Positions 51,119-59,689 of a stretch of 64,000 nucleotides of DNA are shown here, in pieces (the stretch's first letter is position 1; each line of letters starts with the position of its first letter). The translations under genes and the position numbers were made by a program. Under the pieces are notes generated by a model, which saw only the letters and a list, made by a program, of their open reading frames with translations, had not been told where the DNA came from and made no database searches. The DNA is from an uncultured Hyphomonas sp. (lineage in GTDB: Bacteria; Pseudomonadota; Alphaproteobacteria; Caulobacterales; Hyphomonadaceae), in contig NZ_OY787456.1 of assembly GCF_963678875.1 (NCBI RefSeq), positions 930,001-994,000 of the forward strand, in the 5' to 3' direction.

Positions 51119-52951
51119 ATGTCCGCCGCCCCCACTCTCGACGATGCCCGCGACCTGCTGAAGCGGGTTTACGGCTATGAGGCGTTCCGGGGCCTGCAGG
51201 AGGATGTAATCGCCGATGCACTGGCAGGGCGGGACGCGCTGGCCGTGCTGCCGACCGGCGGCGGCAAGTCGCTCTGCTACCAGATCCCGGCATTGCTGCG
51301 CCCCGGCGTGGGGCTCGTCGTCTCGCCGCTGATTGCCCTGATGGCCGACCAGGTGGACGCGCTGAAACAGGCGGGTGTGCGGGCCGAACGGCTCGACAGC
51401 TCGATGGACTTTGCCGCCCGCGCCGATGCGCTGGACGCGGCCCAGCGCGGCGAGATGGACCTGCTCTATGTCTCGCCCGAAGCGCTCGGCACAGGCCTTG
51501 CCGACCGCCTTGCGAAGATGAGTATCTCTCTCATCGCCGTGGACGAGACGCACTGTGTCAGCCAGTGGGGTCATGACTTCCGGCCAGACTATCGCGCGCT
51601 TGGCCGGTTGAAGGATCTGTTCCCCGGCGTGCCGCGCCTTGCCGTCACCGCCACGGCCGATGCGCGCACACGGGACGACATTCTCGCCCAGCTGGACCTG
51701 ACGAAGCCATCCGTCCACGTCGCAAGTTTTGACAGGCCGAACCTCGCGCTCGCCGCCGAGCCGAAAGAGGGCAACCGCACGCAGCGTGTCGTTTCCCTCG
51801 TGAAGGCGCGGCCGGGCCTTTCTGGCATTGTCTACTGCGCCACGCGCAACGCGACCGAAGACCTGGCCGAAGCGCTGGAGAAGGCGGGCATTCCCGCGCT
51901 CGCCTATCATGCCGGGCTGGAGGCGAATGTGCGGGCCGAGCGACAGCGGCGTTTCCTGCTGGAAGACGGCCTCACCATGTGCGCCACGGTTGCCTTCGGC
52001 ATGGGCGTCGACAAGCCGGATGTGCGTTTCGTGATCCATGCCGACCCGCCGAAGACGATGGAAGCCTATTGGCAGGAAGTCGGCCGGGCAGGGCGCGACG
52101 GCGAACCCGCCGAGGGCATTGCCCTCTATGGCCCGGCAGACATGCGCCGCTCGCTCAGTTGGACCTATGACGGCGACGCGCCGGACGAGGTGAAGCGCGT
52201 CCAGATCACCAAGACGCGCCAGCTGTTCGCCTTCTTCGACGGCGATGAATGCCGCCGCCTCGCCGTGCGCCGGTACTTTGGCGAGGAGACGACCGAGACT
52301 TGCGGCACGTGCGATATCTGCCGGGGCGAGGGCGGGGAAAGCCATGACGCGACCCGCTGGGCGCAGATGGCCGTTTCCGCCGTGCTCCGCTGTGGCCAGC
52401 GTGTCGGGCGCGGGCGTCTTGTCCAGCACCTGATGGGGCAGGCGAAGGATGCCCTCGATGAAGAGCTGTCCGCGCAGTCGACCTTCGGCATCGGGGCGGA
52501 GCTGCCGAAGCCGGGCTGGAACCGGATTTTCGATGCGCTGCTTTATGATGGCATGCTGACCGAGGGCGGCGATGCGATGCGCCCCATCGTCATGGTGCCC
52601 GATGCGGACGCGGCACGGGCGCTGTTCAAGGGCGAGCGGACGCTGTTCCTGCGGGCCGATCCTGCCGCTGCGCGCCGCCGCAAGACGGGCCGGGTGGCCC
52701 GGGCAGGGCTGCAGGATGACCTCTCAGAGCGCGATCAGGCCCTGTTCGATGCCCTGCGCCTCTGGCGGACGGAAACCGCCAAGGCCCGCGGCGTGCCGCC
52801 CTACGTCATTTTCCACGACCGCACCCTCGCCGAAATCGCTCGCGAACGCCCCGCAGACGCTGGCGCCCTGCGCGACATCAGCGGCGTCGGCGAGAAAAAA
52901 GCCCAGCGCTACGCCGAGGATGTGGCCCGGATCGTCGCCGAAGCGGCTTAA
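51119..52951 (+). CDS. recQ: ATP-dependent DNA helicase RecQ
   Basis: A 610-residue superfamily-2 helicase. Walker A is VLPTGGGKSLCYQIPAL, the DEAH-like box is AVDETHCVSQWGHDFRPDY, with ATADARTRDDI and QEVGRAGRDGEPA after it. The RQC zinc site is CRRLAVRRYF...TCGTCDIC, and the last 70 residues form an HRDC domain (GALRDISGVGEKKAQRYAED). All parts are present. It resolves recombination and replication structures; the acidic SSB tip encoded at 9.3 kb is a usual partner. The ATG at MSAAPTLDDA was chosen over an earlier one that overlaps the UDG gene. Confidence 0.96.
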   Translation: MSAAPTLDDARDLLKRVYGYEAFRGLQEDVIADALAGRDALAVLPTGGGKSLCYQIPALLRPGVGLVVSPLIALMADQVDALKQAGVRAERLDSSMDFAARADALDAAQRGEMDLLYVSPEALGTGLADRLAKMSISLIAVDETHCVSQWGHDFRPDYRALGRLKDLFPGVPRLAVTATADARTRDDILAQLDLTKPSVHVASFDRPNLALAAEPKEGNRTQRVVSLVKARPGLSGIVYCATRNATEDLAEALEKAGIPALAYHAGLEANVRAERQRRFLLEDGLTMCATVAFGMGVDKPDVRFVIHADPPKTMEAYWQEVGRAGRDGEPAEGIALYGPADMRRSLSWTYDGDAPDEVKRVQITKTRQLFAFFDGDECRRLAVRRYFGEETTETCGTCDICRGEGGESHDATRWAQMAVSAVLRCGQRVGRGRLVQHLMGQAKDALDEELSAQSTFGIGAELPKPGWNRIFDALLYDGMLTEGGDAMRPIVMVPDADAARALFKGERTLFLRADPAAARRRKTGRVARAGLQDDLSERDQALFDALRLWRTETAKARGVPPYVIFHDRTLAEIARERPADAGALRDISGVGEKKAQRYAEDVARIVAEAA

Positions 52952-52984
52952 ACCCCCTGTGGAACAGCGCATCCCCGCCCTTGA

Positions 52985-52998
52985 CCCCGGGCCCGGGG
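52985..52998. repeat. Short GC palindrome in an intergenic gap
   Basis: A perfect 14-base palindrome, CCCCGGGCCCGGGG, lies between recQ and the clpP-like gene, preceded by CCTTGA. GC-only palindromes of this kind are scattered in alphaproteobacterial genomes, and it might act as a terminator stem. No other copy was seen in this window. Confidence 0.45.
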
Positions 52999-53044
52999 CA
53001 CCGCACCTATGACTCCGTAAGAATCCCCGCGAACCGGAGACATC

Positions 53045-53653
53045 ATGGACTATTCTTCCCGCGAGCCGCGCCTCGACGACGAGAATGACGAGAAAAAGGC
53101 TTCCGAGCCGAATGCCTTCCTTGAGGAAGCGCTGTTCAAGGCCCGTACGATCCTGCTGACGGGCGGAATCGACTTCCTGCAGGCCCGCCGCGTGTGCGAG
53201 CGCCTGCTGGCCCTGTCGTCCGAGAATGACAAGCCGATCCTGCTGGTCCTGTCCTCGCCGGGCGGCCACGTCGAATCCGGTGACATGATCCACGACATGA
53301 TCAAATTCGTGCCGGCCCCGGTGAAAATCCTCGGTACGGGCTGGTGTGCCTCTGCCGGCGCGCTGATCTATTCGGCGGCGAAGAAGGAAAACCGCTACGC
53401 GCTGCCGAACACCCGTTTCCTGCTTCATGAACCGCGCGGCGGCGTCGGCGGCCAGGCAACGGACGTGGAAATCCAGGCGCGCGAAATCATCAAGATGCGC
53501 GAACGCCTGAACAAGATCTTCGCTGCGGCCACCGGCAAATCGCTCGAAAAGATCAAGGAAGACACCGATCGTGACTTCTGGATGAGCGCGCAGGAAGCGG
53601 TCGATTATGGCCTCGTCCACAAGATCGTCAGCCACCACAGCGAGATCGTCTGA
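53045..53653 (+). CDS. ClpP-family serine protease (divergent paralogue)
   Basis: A 202-residue ClpP-like subunit. The catalytic triad is visible: Ser103 in GWCASAGALIYS, His128 in RFLLHEPRGG and Asp177 in DTDRDFWMSAQEAVDYG. The SSPGGHVESGDMIHDMI segment is the oxyanion/handle region. In place of the usual Met after Ser there is Ala (ASAG), and the N-terminus is acidic (DDENDEKK). No clpX or clpA is adjacent, so this is probably a second ClpP rather than the main one. Substrates and partner unknown. The 5' region is preceded by the GC palindrome. Confidence 0.88.
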   Translation: MDYSSREPRLDDENDEKKASEPNAFLEEALFKARTILLTGGIDFLQARRVCERLLALSSENDKPILLVLSSPGGHVESGDMIHDMIKFVPAPVKILGTGWCASAGALIYSAAKKENRYALPNTRFLLHEPRGGVGGQATDVEIQAREIIKMRERLNKIFAAATGKSLEKIKEDTDRDFWMSAQEAVDYGLVHKIVSHHSEIV

Positions 53654-53673
53654 GCCCCGCAGGGATCAGGCGG

Positions 53674-53689
53674 TTAACTCGCCGGTAAC
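53674..53689 (+). promoter_or_regulatory. CtrA-like binding site candidate
   Basis: TTAA-CTCGCCG-GTAAC matches the CtrA consensus TTAA-N7-TTAAC with one mismatch in the second half. It sits 73 bases before the hybrid kinase start. CtrA is the cell-cycle regulator of Caulobacterales. A single partial match in 64 kb is weak support. Confidence 0.35.
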
Positions 53690-53761
53690 CAAAAGTTAGC
53701 GGCCTCTCAACACTTCCGGGCGATTATTTCTCTTCCATTTGACTGAAGAGAGACCGCCCGG

Positions 53762-55390
53762 ATGCTCGCGCGCGTCGAGGACATTTCTTTGCCGATCCCG
53801 CCAGTGGCGGCGGACACCAATTGTGCTGCGGCGCTGAGCCTTTTCCTGTCCGATACTTCCCTGTTTGCGCTGCCATTGCGCGCAGAAGACTGCGCGCTGA
53901 CGCTGGTGACGCGCAGCGCCGTCACCGAAGCCATGGTCGGCCCGGAAGGGCGCATGGTGTGGGCGTCCCAGCCCGTTTCGATGCTGGCATCTGAAACGCC
54001 TTTGATTGTCGAGGCGGCCACGCCGGCCGGTCTCGCCGCTGGCAATGCCGCCGCGAGCAATCCGGCTGCGCTCGGCGAAGGTCTGATCGTGGTGCTGGAA
54101 GGCGTCTATCGCGGCCTTGTGAGCCCGGCGGCGCTGACCGCCACCATCGCGAAGGAAAACGCTGCCCGCGCCCGTACGCTCGGTCAGGCGGCCCGGCGCA
54201 TGGAGGCCGCGAAGGCAAAGCTGAACTCCGCCGCCCGCGAGAAGGCCGACTTCCTCGCCTTCCTCGGTCATGAGATCCGCACACCGCTCACCGGCATTCT
54301 GGGCGTCGCCGACTTGTTGCAGGACAGTGTGTCCGGCGGTGAGCCGAAGCGCCTCGCGCGCACGATTTCCGAAAGCGGGCACCATCTTGAGCGCTTGCTG
54401 AACGACCTGCTGGACCTGTCGCGCCTCGAAGCCGGCAAGATGCCGCTGCACGCTGCGCCGTTCGACCTCGATGAGTTCGCAGCCGAAGCGCGCGATGTCT
54501 GGCAGCCGCGTACTGACGGCAAACGGGTCGCCCTGCGTATCCATGTGGAAGACGGGACACCGCGGATCGAGGCCGATGCCCTGCGCCTGCGTCAGATTCT
54601 CTTCAACCTGCTCAGCAACGCCCTGAAGTTTACCGAGCTTGGCCATGTCGACGTATCGCTCGCCACGTGGCGCGACGAGTCCTCGCTTCGCCTGCGCATG
54701 AGCGTCTCAGATACGGGCTGCGGTATCACCGATGAGGACAAGGCGCGCCTGTTCGAAGCCTTCGAGCAGGCCAGCGCCGCGACGGTGCACACGCATGGCG
54801 GATCGGGCCTCGGCCTCGCAATCGCCAAATCGCTGGCGAAAGCCATGGGCGGGGAAATCTCACTCTCCGACAACCCGGCTGGCGGCAGCACCTTCACGGT
54901 GGACCTGCCGGTCCGCAAGGCCGGGCCACGCCTTGTGAGCAGTCCTCAGCCTGAGAAGACCATGCGTCCCCAGATGGGCAAGTTCGACCTGGGCCGGATC
55001 CTCGTCATCGAAGACCATGCCGCCAGTGCCCTGGTGATCACCGAAGCGCTCCGGGCCGCTGGCTGGGAAGTGGACCACGCGCCGAACGCCTCGGCCGCCC
55101 GCGACTATGTGTTCGATGTCGGCTATCAGGCCATCCTCACCGATATTCACCTGCCGGACGAGAGCGGGGACATGATCCTTCGTACCCTGCGCTCCACGCC
55201 GGGGCCCAACTCCGAAATTCCGGTGCTCGCTGTGACGGCGGACCTGACCGATGCCCGGCGCATGGCCTGCAAGGCTGCCGGCTTCATCGCCATGATCGAA
55301 AAGCCGATCCGCCCCCGTACGCTTGTCGCGACGCTGGCGGATATCCTGATGCTGGGCGATAGCCCTGACGCCTGGGCGCGGGCAGGGTAA
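53762..55390 (+). CDS. Hybrid sensor histidine kinase with C-terminal receiver domain
   Basis: A 542-residue cytosolic hybrid kinase. The first 130 residues are an input domain with a CBS-like feel (ALPLRAEDCALTLVTRSAV) but no clear family. The HisKA box is LAFLGHEIRTPLTGILGVA (His170). The ATPase has NLLSNALKFTELG, DTGCGITDEDK and HGGSGLGLAIAKSLA (N, G1, G2 boxes). The receiver at residues 409-535 holds Asp461 in AILTDIHLPDESG and Lys514. No membrane helix is visible, so it senses an internal or relayed signal. A CtrA-like site lies upstream. It probably passes phosphate on through an Hpt protein that is not in the window. Confidence 0.93.
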   Translation: MLARVEDISLPIPPVAADTNCAAALSLFLSDTSLFALPLRAEDCALTLVTRSAVTEAMVGPEGRMVWASQPVSMLASETPLIVEAATPAGLAAGNAAASNPAALGEGLIVVLEGVYRGLVSPAALTATIAKENAARARTLGQAARRMEAAKAKLNSAAREKADFLAFLGHEIRTPLTGILGVADLLQDSVSGGEPKRLARTISESGHHLERLLNDLLDLSRLEAGKMPLHAAPFDLDEFAAEARDVWQPRTDGKRVALRIHVEDGTPRIEADALRLRQILFNLLSNALKFTELGHVDVSLATWRDESSLRLRMSVSDTGCGITDEDKARLFEAFEQASAATVHTHGGSGLGLAIAKSLAKAMGGEISLSDNPAGGSTFTVDLPVRKAGPRLVSSPQPEKTMRPQMGKFDLGRILVIEDHAASALVITEALRAAGWEVDHAPNASAARDYVFDVGYQAILTDIHLPDESGDMILRTLRSTPGPNSEIPVLAVTADLTDARRMACKAAGFIAMIEKPIRPRTLVATLADILMLGDSPDAWARAG

Positions 55391-55398
55391 GCCTTCCG

Positions 55399-55424
55399 GA
55401 TCAGGCGGATCACTTCGCCTGATC
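55399..55424 (+). terminator. Hairpin after the hybrid kinase gene
   Basis: GATCAGGCG (55399-55407) and CGCCTGATC (55416-55424) form a perfect 9-bp stem with an 8-base loop, nine bases after the kinase stop. There is no T-run, so it may pause or end transcription with help. It separates the kinase from the dehydrogenase gene. Confidence 0.5.
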
Positions 55425-55451
55425 AACAGATCATAGACACCTGGGGGCGCC

Positions 55452-56516
55452 ATGAGCCGGGAAATCCGAAACGTCCTGGCCCGTTTGCGCTGGCCTGAAG
55501 AATATATCGAGACTGTGCGGGAGATCTTTGCGCCGGCGGAAATCCATCTTGCCGACAAAGACGATACCGGCCGCGTCCGCGAATTGCTCGGTTTTTGCGA
55601 TGTGGCCCTGATTGACGGCGTCCTGGATGACAATTTTCTGTCTGCGCCAAATCTGAAGTGGGCGCATTGCGACCAGTCCGGCATTGATGCCTATGCACCG
55701 CAGCGCCTTGCCGACAGCGATCTCATCGTGACCTCGTCCAAGGGGCGCTCTGGCCCGGTCCTGGCGGAGCACGCGCTCTTTTTCATGCTGGCGTTCTGCT
55801 ATGACGTGAAACGCTTGTTGCGTGCCCAATCGCGCAGGGTCTGGGCGGATCATGATCAGGATGATCTGAGGGGCCTTTACGGACGCAAGGTCTGCATCGT
55901 CGGGTATGGCGCGACGGGCAGCCATCTGGCCCGCCAGTGCCAGGCCTTCGGCATGGACATCACGGCCTACCGCCGCCGGAACATCCCGGCAGATGCCGGC
56001 GGCGTCACGATGTTTTCGAGAGAAGCGGGCGACCATCTGGAGGCGGCGGTGCGCGGCGCGGATTTCACGGTCATGTGCGCAGCGCTGAATGATGACAGTT
56101 ACCGGATGCTAGGTGCGCGGGAAATTGCCGCGATGAAACCTGGGAGCGTTCTCGTGAATATGGCGCGCGCGCAGCTCGTCGATGAAGGGGCGATGATTAC
56201 GGCACTGCGCTCCGGCCAATTGAGCGGAGCAGGATTGGATGTCACAGACCCTGTGGAGCCCCTACCGCCCTGGCATCGACTCTGGGGCCAGCCAAACCTC
56301 TTGTTGACGCCGCACGTCACCCCACAGATGCCGGACCGGACAGCTCGTACATTGGACATCCTGCGGGAAAATGCGGATCGCTACCGGCGTGGAGAGCCTC
56401 TGAAATTCGAATTCGGTGAGGACGATGTTTTTTCGCGCGGCGAACGTCCCCAATATTTCAAGGGGTATCACCGCATCATGGCATTGTGGAAAAGTATCGG
56501 CGAACGCCTGGCCTAG
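55452..56516 (+). CDS. D-isomer-specific 2-hydroxyacid dehydrogenase family protein
   Basis: A 354-residue NAD-dependent enzyme. The Rossmann motif is CIVGYGATGSHLARQ, followed by the catalytic Arg in VLVNMARAQLVDEG, then GLDVTDPVEPLPP (Glu region with one added residue) and His in LLTPHVTPQMPD. It has an N-terminal arm and a C-terminal tail of about 50 residues (RGERPQYFKGYHRIM) not seen in the shortest family members. The substrate cannot be told; phosphoglycerate dehydrogenase, glyoxylate reductase and hydroxypyruvate reductase are all possible. Its TAG overlaps the convergent glycosyltransferase stop in a shared CTAG. Confidence 0.85.
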   Translation: MSREIRNVLARLRWPEEYIETVREIFAPAEIHLADKDDTGRVRELLGFCDVALIDGVLDDNFLSAPNLKWAHCDQSGIDAYAPQRLADSDLIVTSSKGRSGPVLAEHALFFMLAFCYDVKRLLRAQSRRVWADHDQDDLRGLYGRKVCIVGYGATGSHLARQCQAFGMDITAYRRRNIPADAGGVTMFSREAGDHLEAAVRGADFTVMCAALNDDSYRMLGAREIAAMKPGSVLVNMARAQLVDEGAMITALRSGQLSGAGLDVTDPVEPLPPWHRLWGQPNLLLTPHVTPQMPDRTARTLDILRENADRYRRGEPLKFEFGEDDVFSRGERPQYFKGYHRIMALWKSIGERLA

Positions 56517-57532
56517 TCCGTCACTGCGCTTGCGATGGGTTTGGGAGACATGTCCGGCTTCACGAAGCGGATCGAGGTGACGAGGGCGATGGCTTCGCAC
56601 AGCAGGGTCGTGAATGTGACGGTGATCCGCCAGCCTACAATTTTCTGCAACCCCTTGAACGGGAAGGCGTGCCGGCGGTGATCACGCAGAAAGCCATGCT
56701 GGCGTGAGAACTCGGGGACGAGGTTCCATTTTTTGTAGAAGTAACGTTCCGCGCTCATGCATTTCGCAGAGTTCCAGCGCAGGCAGAAATACGGAATTTC
56801 CCGCCAGGTAAGCTTCTTGCCGACGGCATAAGCGACAACCGAAGACGGCTCGAACCAGATTTTCCAGCCTTTCTCCTTCGCCTTGAAAGCCATGTCGATT
56901 TCATCCGTGAACCCGACAAGATTCGGGTCGAATGGACCGATGTCTTCCAGCATTTCACGGCGAGCCAGAACGACGTGGAACTCCGTGCTGTCCGTCTCTT
57001 CACGGACAAGCTCGTCCTTTCTGGCCAGATAGGATTCATGTTCAAATCCGTGCCGGCGATACATGTCACGACCGTGACCGGTCTCGGTGAGTTTCAGGAT
57101 ACCGCCGGCATGATGGATCTTCAGGTCCGGCATGCGCGCAGCCGGACCGACGAGAATGGTTGGCGTCACGAGGCCGGCACCCGTTTCCTCGGCGCAGTTC
57201 ACGAGTGCGGACAGCCAGCCCGGTGCGAACACAACATCATTGTCGATGAACACGACATAGCGCGTGTCCACGAGCGGCAGCGCCGTGTTGCGGGCATCGT
57301 TCGGCGTCACATATCCCGGCCGGCGGATAAAAGTATGGCCGCGGCTTTCGACATTGGCTTTCAGCTCGTCGGAGATCGCCTTCGGGGAGCCACCATCAAC
57401 ATAAATCATGCGGAAGGGCAGGTCAGCCGTCTCGAAGACGGCCTCAAGCGACATCGTCGCTTGTTCGAAGCGCTCGCGCGGCGCCACGACAATAGTGACA
57501 AGCGTTTGGTCATTCGGGGCCGCGTTAAGCAT
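56513..57532 (-). CDS. Family 2 glycosyltransferase
   Basis: A 339-residue GT-A glycosyltransferase. The pattern is TIVVAPRERFEQATMSLEAV, then FRMIYVDGGSPKAISDE, RYVVFIDNDVVFAPGWL (DxD-like IDNDV), and a late GFTDEIDMAFKAKEKGW. The C-terminal 60 residues are hydrophobic in places (ITVTFTTLLCEAIALVTSI), so it may be membrane-associated. The frame opens 29 codons further up; the ATG at MLNAAPNDQTLV is preferred because the glycosyltransferase strand starts there. Likely makes a surface polysaccharide or modified glycan. It is divergent from the other glycosyltransferase. Confidence 0.85.
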   Translation of the reverse strand: MLNAAPNDQTLVTIVVAPRERFEQATMSLEAVFETADLPFRMIYVDGGSPKAISDELKANVESRGHTFIRRPGYVTPNDARNTALPLVDTRYVVFIDNDVVFAPGWLSALVNCAEETGAGLVTPTILVGPAARMPDLKIHHAGGILKLTETGHGRDMYRRHGFEHESYLARKDELVREETDSTEFHVVLARREMLEDIGPFDPNLVGFTDEIDMAFKAKEKGWKIWFEPSSVVAYAVGKKLTWREIPYFCLRWNSAKCMSAERYFYKKWNLVPEFSRQHGFLRDHRRHAFPFKGLQKIVGWRITVTFTTLLCEAIALVTSIRFVKPDMSPKPIASAVTD

Positions 57533-57562
57533 GTTCTGCGCTCGTCTCGCTGATGTTGGATC

Positions 57563-58942
57563 ATGAAAGCTCCTGCCTTGCGAATTCCGTGCCGCCCGGG
57601 GGCATGGTTGCAACGGCATCTTTCTTGCTCAGCGAAGCGGGAATTTATTTTTCGAAAGATACGCGTCTTGACGAAGTCCAGCTCATCCCCCGCGCCCAGC
57701 GTGTCGGTCATCCTTCCGACGTTCAATCGTGCGCACCTGATTTCTGCCAGCATCGAGTCGCTGCTCGAACAGACTTATCCGATCTCCGAAATCCTCGTGG
57801 TCGATGACGGTTCGGTTGACGATACAGAGGGCGTCGTATCGGCATTTGCCGACAGGGTGCGCTATGTGCGCCAGGACAACGGCGGCAAGAATGCTGCCAT
57901 AAATACTGGTCTGCGCGAGGTTGAGGGGGATCTCGTCTGGATCATGGACGATGATGACCTTGCCCCGGCGGATGCGCTGGAAAGGCTGGTGGCTCCCTTC
58001 ATCGCCGATCCTTCCACGGCGATCAGCTATGGCGCGTTGCAGAAGTTCCGTGACGATCCGGTCACCGGCGAAATGCACTACGAGATGACTCATCCTTATC
58101 CGCCGGAGGATGGCCGGTCATTTTTCGTCCGGATCATGGAAGACTGTTACATTACAGGCCAGCCCTGCATGCTGGTGCGCCGGTCCAGCTATGAGGTGAT
58201 TTTTCCCCTGCCGGAGAAAAACGTGATCTCGGAGGACTATGCCGTTCTGCTGCTACTGGCCCGCCGGTGGCCTGCCAGCCGGGTGGATGGCGTCACGCTC
58301 CTGCAGCGCCAGCATGACGGCCCCCGCGGCCCCGCGGAAATCCGCTATGCGGCCGAATCCCGGAATGCCCGCTGGTGCCAGGCCGATACCGAGCTGCTGC
58401 GCAAGCTGTTGCCGCAGGTTTCTTTGGGGGAACTCGTCGGGCGGTCTGGCGAAACCTTGCACCACCCGCGGGAGCGCCGTCAGGCCCTTTTCCAGAAGGC
58501 CGTCATCGCTGCGCGCAAGAAACTCTGGCCGGTGGCTCTCACCGCTGTGCGGGACGGTGTTAAGGAAGCCCCGGATGCACCGCTCAGCGACATGGACCGG
58601 CTGATCCTCGGGCGGATGCTCGGGTGCCGGTATGGTCTCGACGAGCTGCTGGAAGAACCCGGGATCCTCGATGAGCTGCGGGATGCGTTTTCCGGGCTCG
58701 CGGAACGGCGCAAAGCGATCAGCAGCATCGCGTCCTTGCTGCCTTACCTCATCAAGGTGGCAGTGTCGGAAAAGAACTTTTCCAGGGCGAAGGGCTTCCT
58801 GCGCCTCTATCTGCGCCTTGCCGGAATTGGGCAGGGCAGCCAGTTGCTGGCCGTTACGGCGTGGCGCAAACTATCCGGACGGGAACAAACCGTCTCAAGG
58901 GAAGACCAGTTTCCCGGAGGCAAGGCGCGCGGCGCCCACTGA
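57563..58942 (+). CDS. Family 2 glycosyltransferase with helical C-terminal part
   Basis: A protein of up to 459 residues. The GT-A core reads VSVILPTFNRAHLISASIES then EILVVDDGSVDDTEG, and VWIMDDDDLAPADALERL (DxD). The GT domain ends near residue 260; the last 190 residues are helical and charged, with no clear family. The start is uncertain: the first 36 residues before LTKSSSSPAPS look poor (MKAPALRIPCRPGAWLQRHL), so a TTG near position 57668 giving LTKSSSSPAP is an alternative. It lies across 30 bases from the divergent partner; the two may work on the same glycan. Confidence 0.8.
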   Translation: MKAPALRIPCRPGAWLQRHLSCSAKREFIFRKIRVLTKSSSSPAPSVSVILPTFNRAHLISASIESLLEQTYPISEILVVDDGSVDDTEGVVSAFADRVRYVRQDNGGKNAAINTGLREVEGDLVWIMDDDDLAPADALERLVAPFIADPSTAISYGALQKFRDDPVTGEMHYEMTHPYPPEDGRSFFVRIMEDCYITGQPCMLVRRSSYEVIFPLPEKNVISEDYAVLLLLARRWPASRVDGVTLLQRQHDGPRGPAEIRYAAESRNARWCQADTELLRKLLPQVSLGELVGRSGETLHHPRERRQALFQKAVIAARKKLWPVALTAVRDGVKEAPDAPLSDMDRLILGRMLGCRYGLDELLEEPGILDELRDAFSGLAERRKAISSIASLLPYLIKVAVSEKNFSRAKGFLRLYLRLAGIGQGSQLLAVTAWRKLSGREQTVSREDQFPGGKARGAH

Positions 58943-59042
58943 TCCTGTCCAATCCGGCCTGAAGCACCGTGCCGCTGCCTGCGGCGCATCGCCTCCCGGC
59001 TGGACCGGGCGTGACTGCGCCCGCTAGTCTTGGCGGATCACC

Positions 59043-59414
59043 ATGCCTGACATGCCCACACCTTCGTCCTTCACCGCGCTGATCCGTGGGCTTGCCCTCA
59101 AATGTCCCGCTTGCGGGAAGGGGGCGCTCTACCGGGCCTATCTGAAGCCGGTGGATACGTGCGCCTGCTGCGGCGCGCCGCTCGGGCAGGTGCCGTCAGA
59201 GGACGGGCCGGCCTGGCTGACCGTGCTGATGCTGGCCCCGCTTCTGGTGATGGTCACGTTTTTCGTGTCGATGTCGAACCTGCCGCTCTGGATCACCCTG
59301 CCGGGCGCAGCGCTGGCCGTAACTGGCGCCGTCATGCTGGCCCTGCCACGCGTGAAAGCCGGCTGGATCGCAGTGCTCTGGTCAATGGGGAAAGTCGGCG
59401 CAAGCCAAGAGTAG
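59043..59414 (+). CDS. DUF983 family membrane protein
   Basis: A 123-residue protein of the DUF983 family. The N-terminal zinc-ribbon-like part is LKCPACGKGALYRAYLK with a second pair in CACCGAPLG, followed by two hydrophobic helices (VLMLAPLLVMVTFFVSM and LPGAALAVTGAVMLAL). The function of DUF983 is not established; a role in cytochrome or heme-enzyme biogenesis has been suggested for relatives. It lies just upstream of the 3' end of the opposite-strand tRNA. Confidence 0.85.
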   Translation: MPDMPTPSSFTALIRGLALKCPACGKGALYRAYLKPVDTCACCGAPLGQVPSEDGPAWLTVLMLAPLLVMVTFFVSMSNLPLWITLPGAALAVTGAVMLALPRVKAGWIAVLWSMGKVGASQE

Positions 59415-59427
59415 TTTTGCGGGAAAA

Positions 59428-59504
59428 TGGTGGTTCGGGGGAGACTTGAACTCCCGACCTCGCGATTATGAGTCGCGCGCTCTAACCAGCTGAGCTACCG
59501 AACC
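59428..59504 (-). tRNA. tRNA-Met (anticodon CAU)
   Basis: On the minus strand a complete 77-base cloverleaf including CCA: acceptor GGTTCGG pairs with CCGAACC, D arm GCTC/GAGC, anticodon arm CGCGA-CTCATAA-TCGCG, T arm GGGAG-TTCAAGT-CTCCC, then ACCA. The anticodon CAT means methionine (elongator) or, if lysidinylated, isoleucine-2; the first base pair G-C rules out the initiator type. Nothing like an integrated element is beside it. Confidence 0.92.
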
Positions 59505-59524
59505 GTTCGCCGAAACGAAGGGGC

Positions 59525-59553
59525 CTCATACACGCGGGCGGGCCAGCCTGCAA
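59525..59553 (-). promoter_or_regulatory. Sigma-70-type promoter for the tRNA gene
   Basis: On the minus strand TTGCAG, a 17-base spacer and TATGAG lie about 20 bases before the first base of the tRNA. Spacing and box similarity fit a housekeeping promoter. The rest of the gap up to trxB shows no gene. Confidence 0.55.
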
Positions 59554-59689
59554 GCGGGCGATCTGCACCTGATTGCAGTGCTGTATCCCAATGACTTAAA
59601 CGAAACGGCGCCGGGCCGGTATCCGGCTGCGGCGATCATTGATTCAGTCCGGATATTCCCTTGCGTAAAGCTTGCGGCCGCCTTTGCGG

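Noticed and set aside
59428..59504. tRNA-Met as attachment site for an integrated element
   Set aside because: No integrase, no direct repeat of the tRNA 3' end and only core-type genes on both sides.
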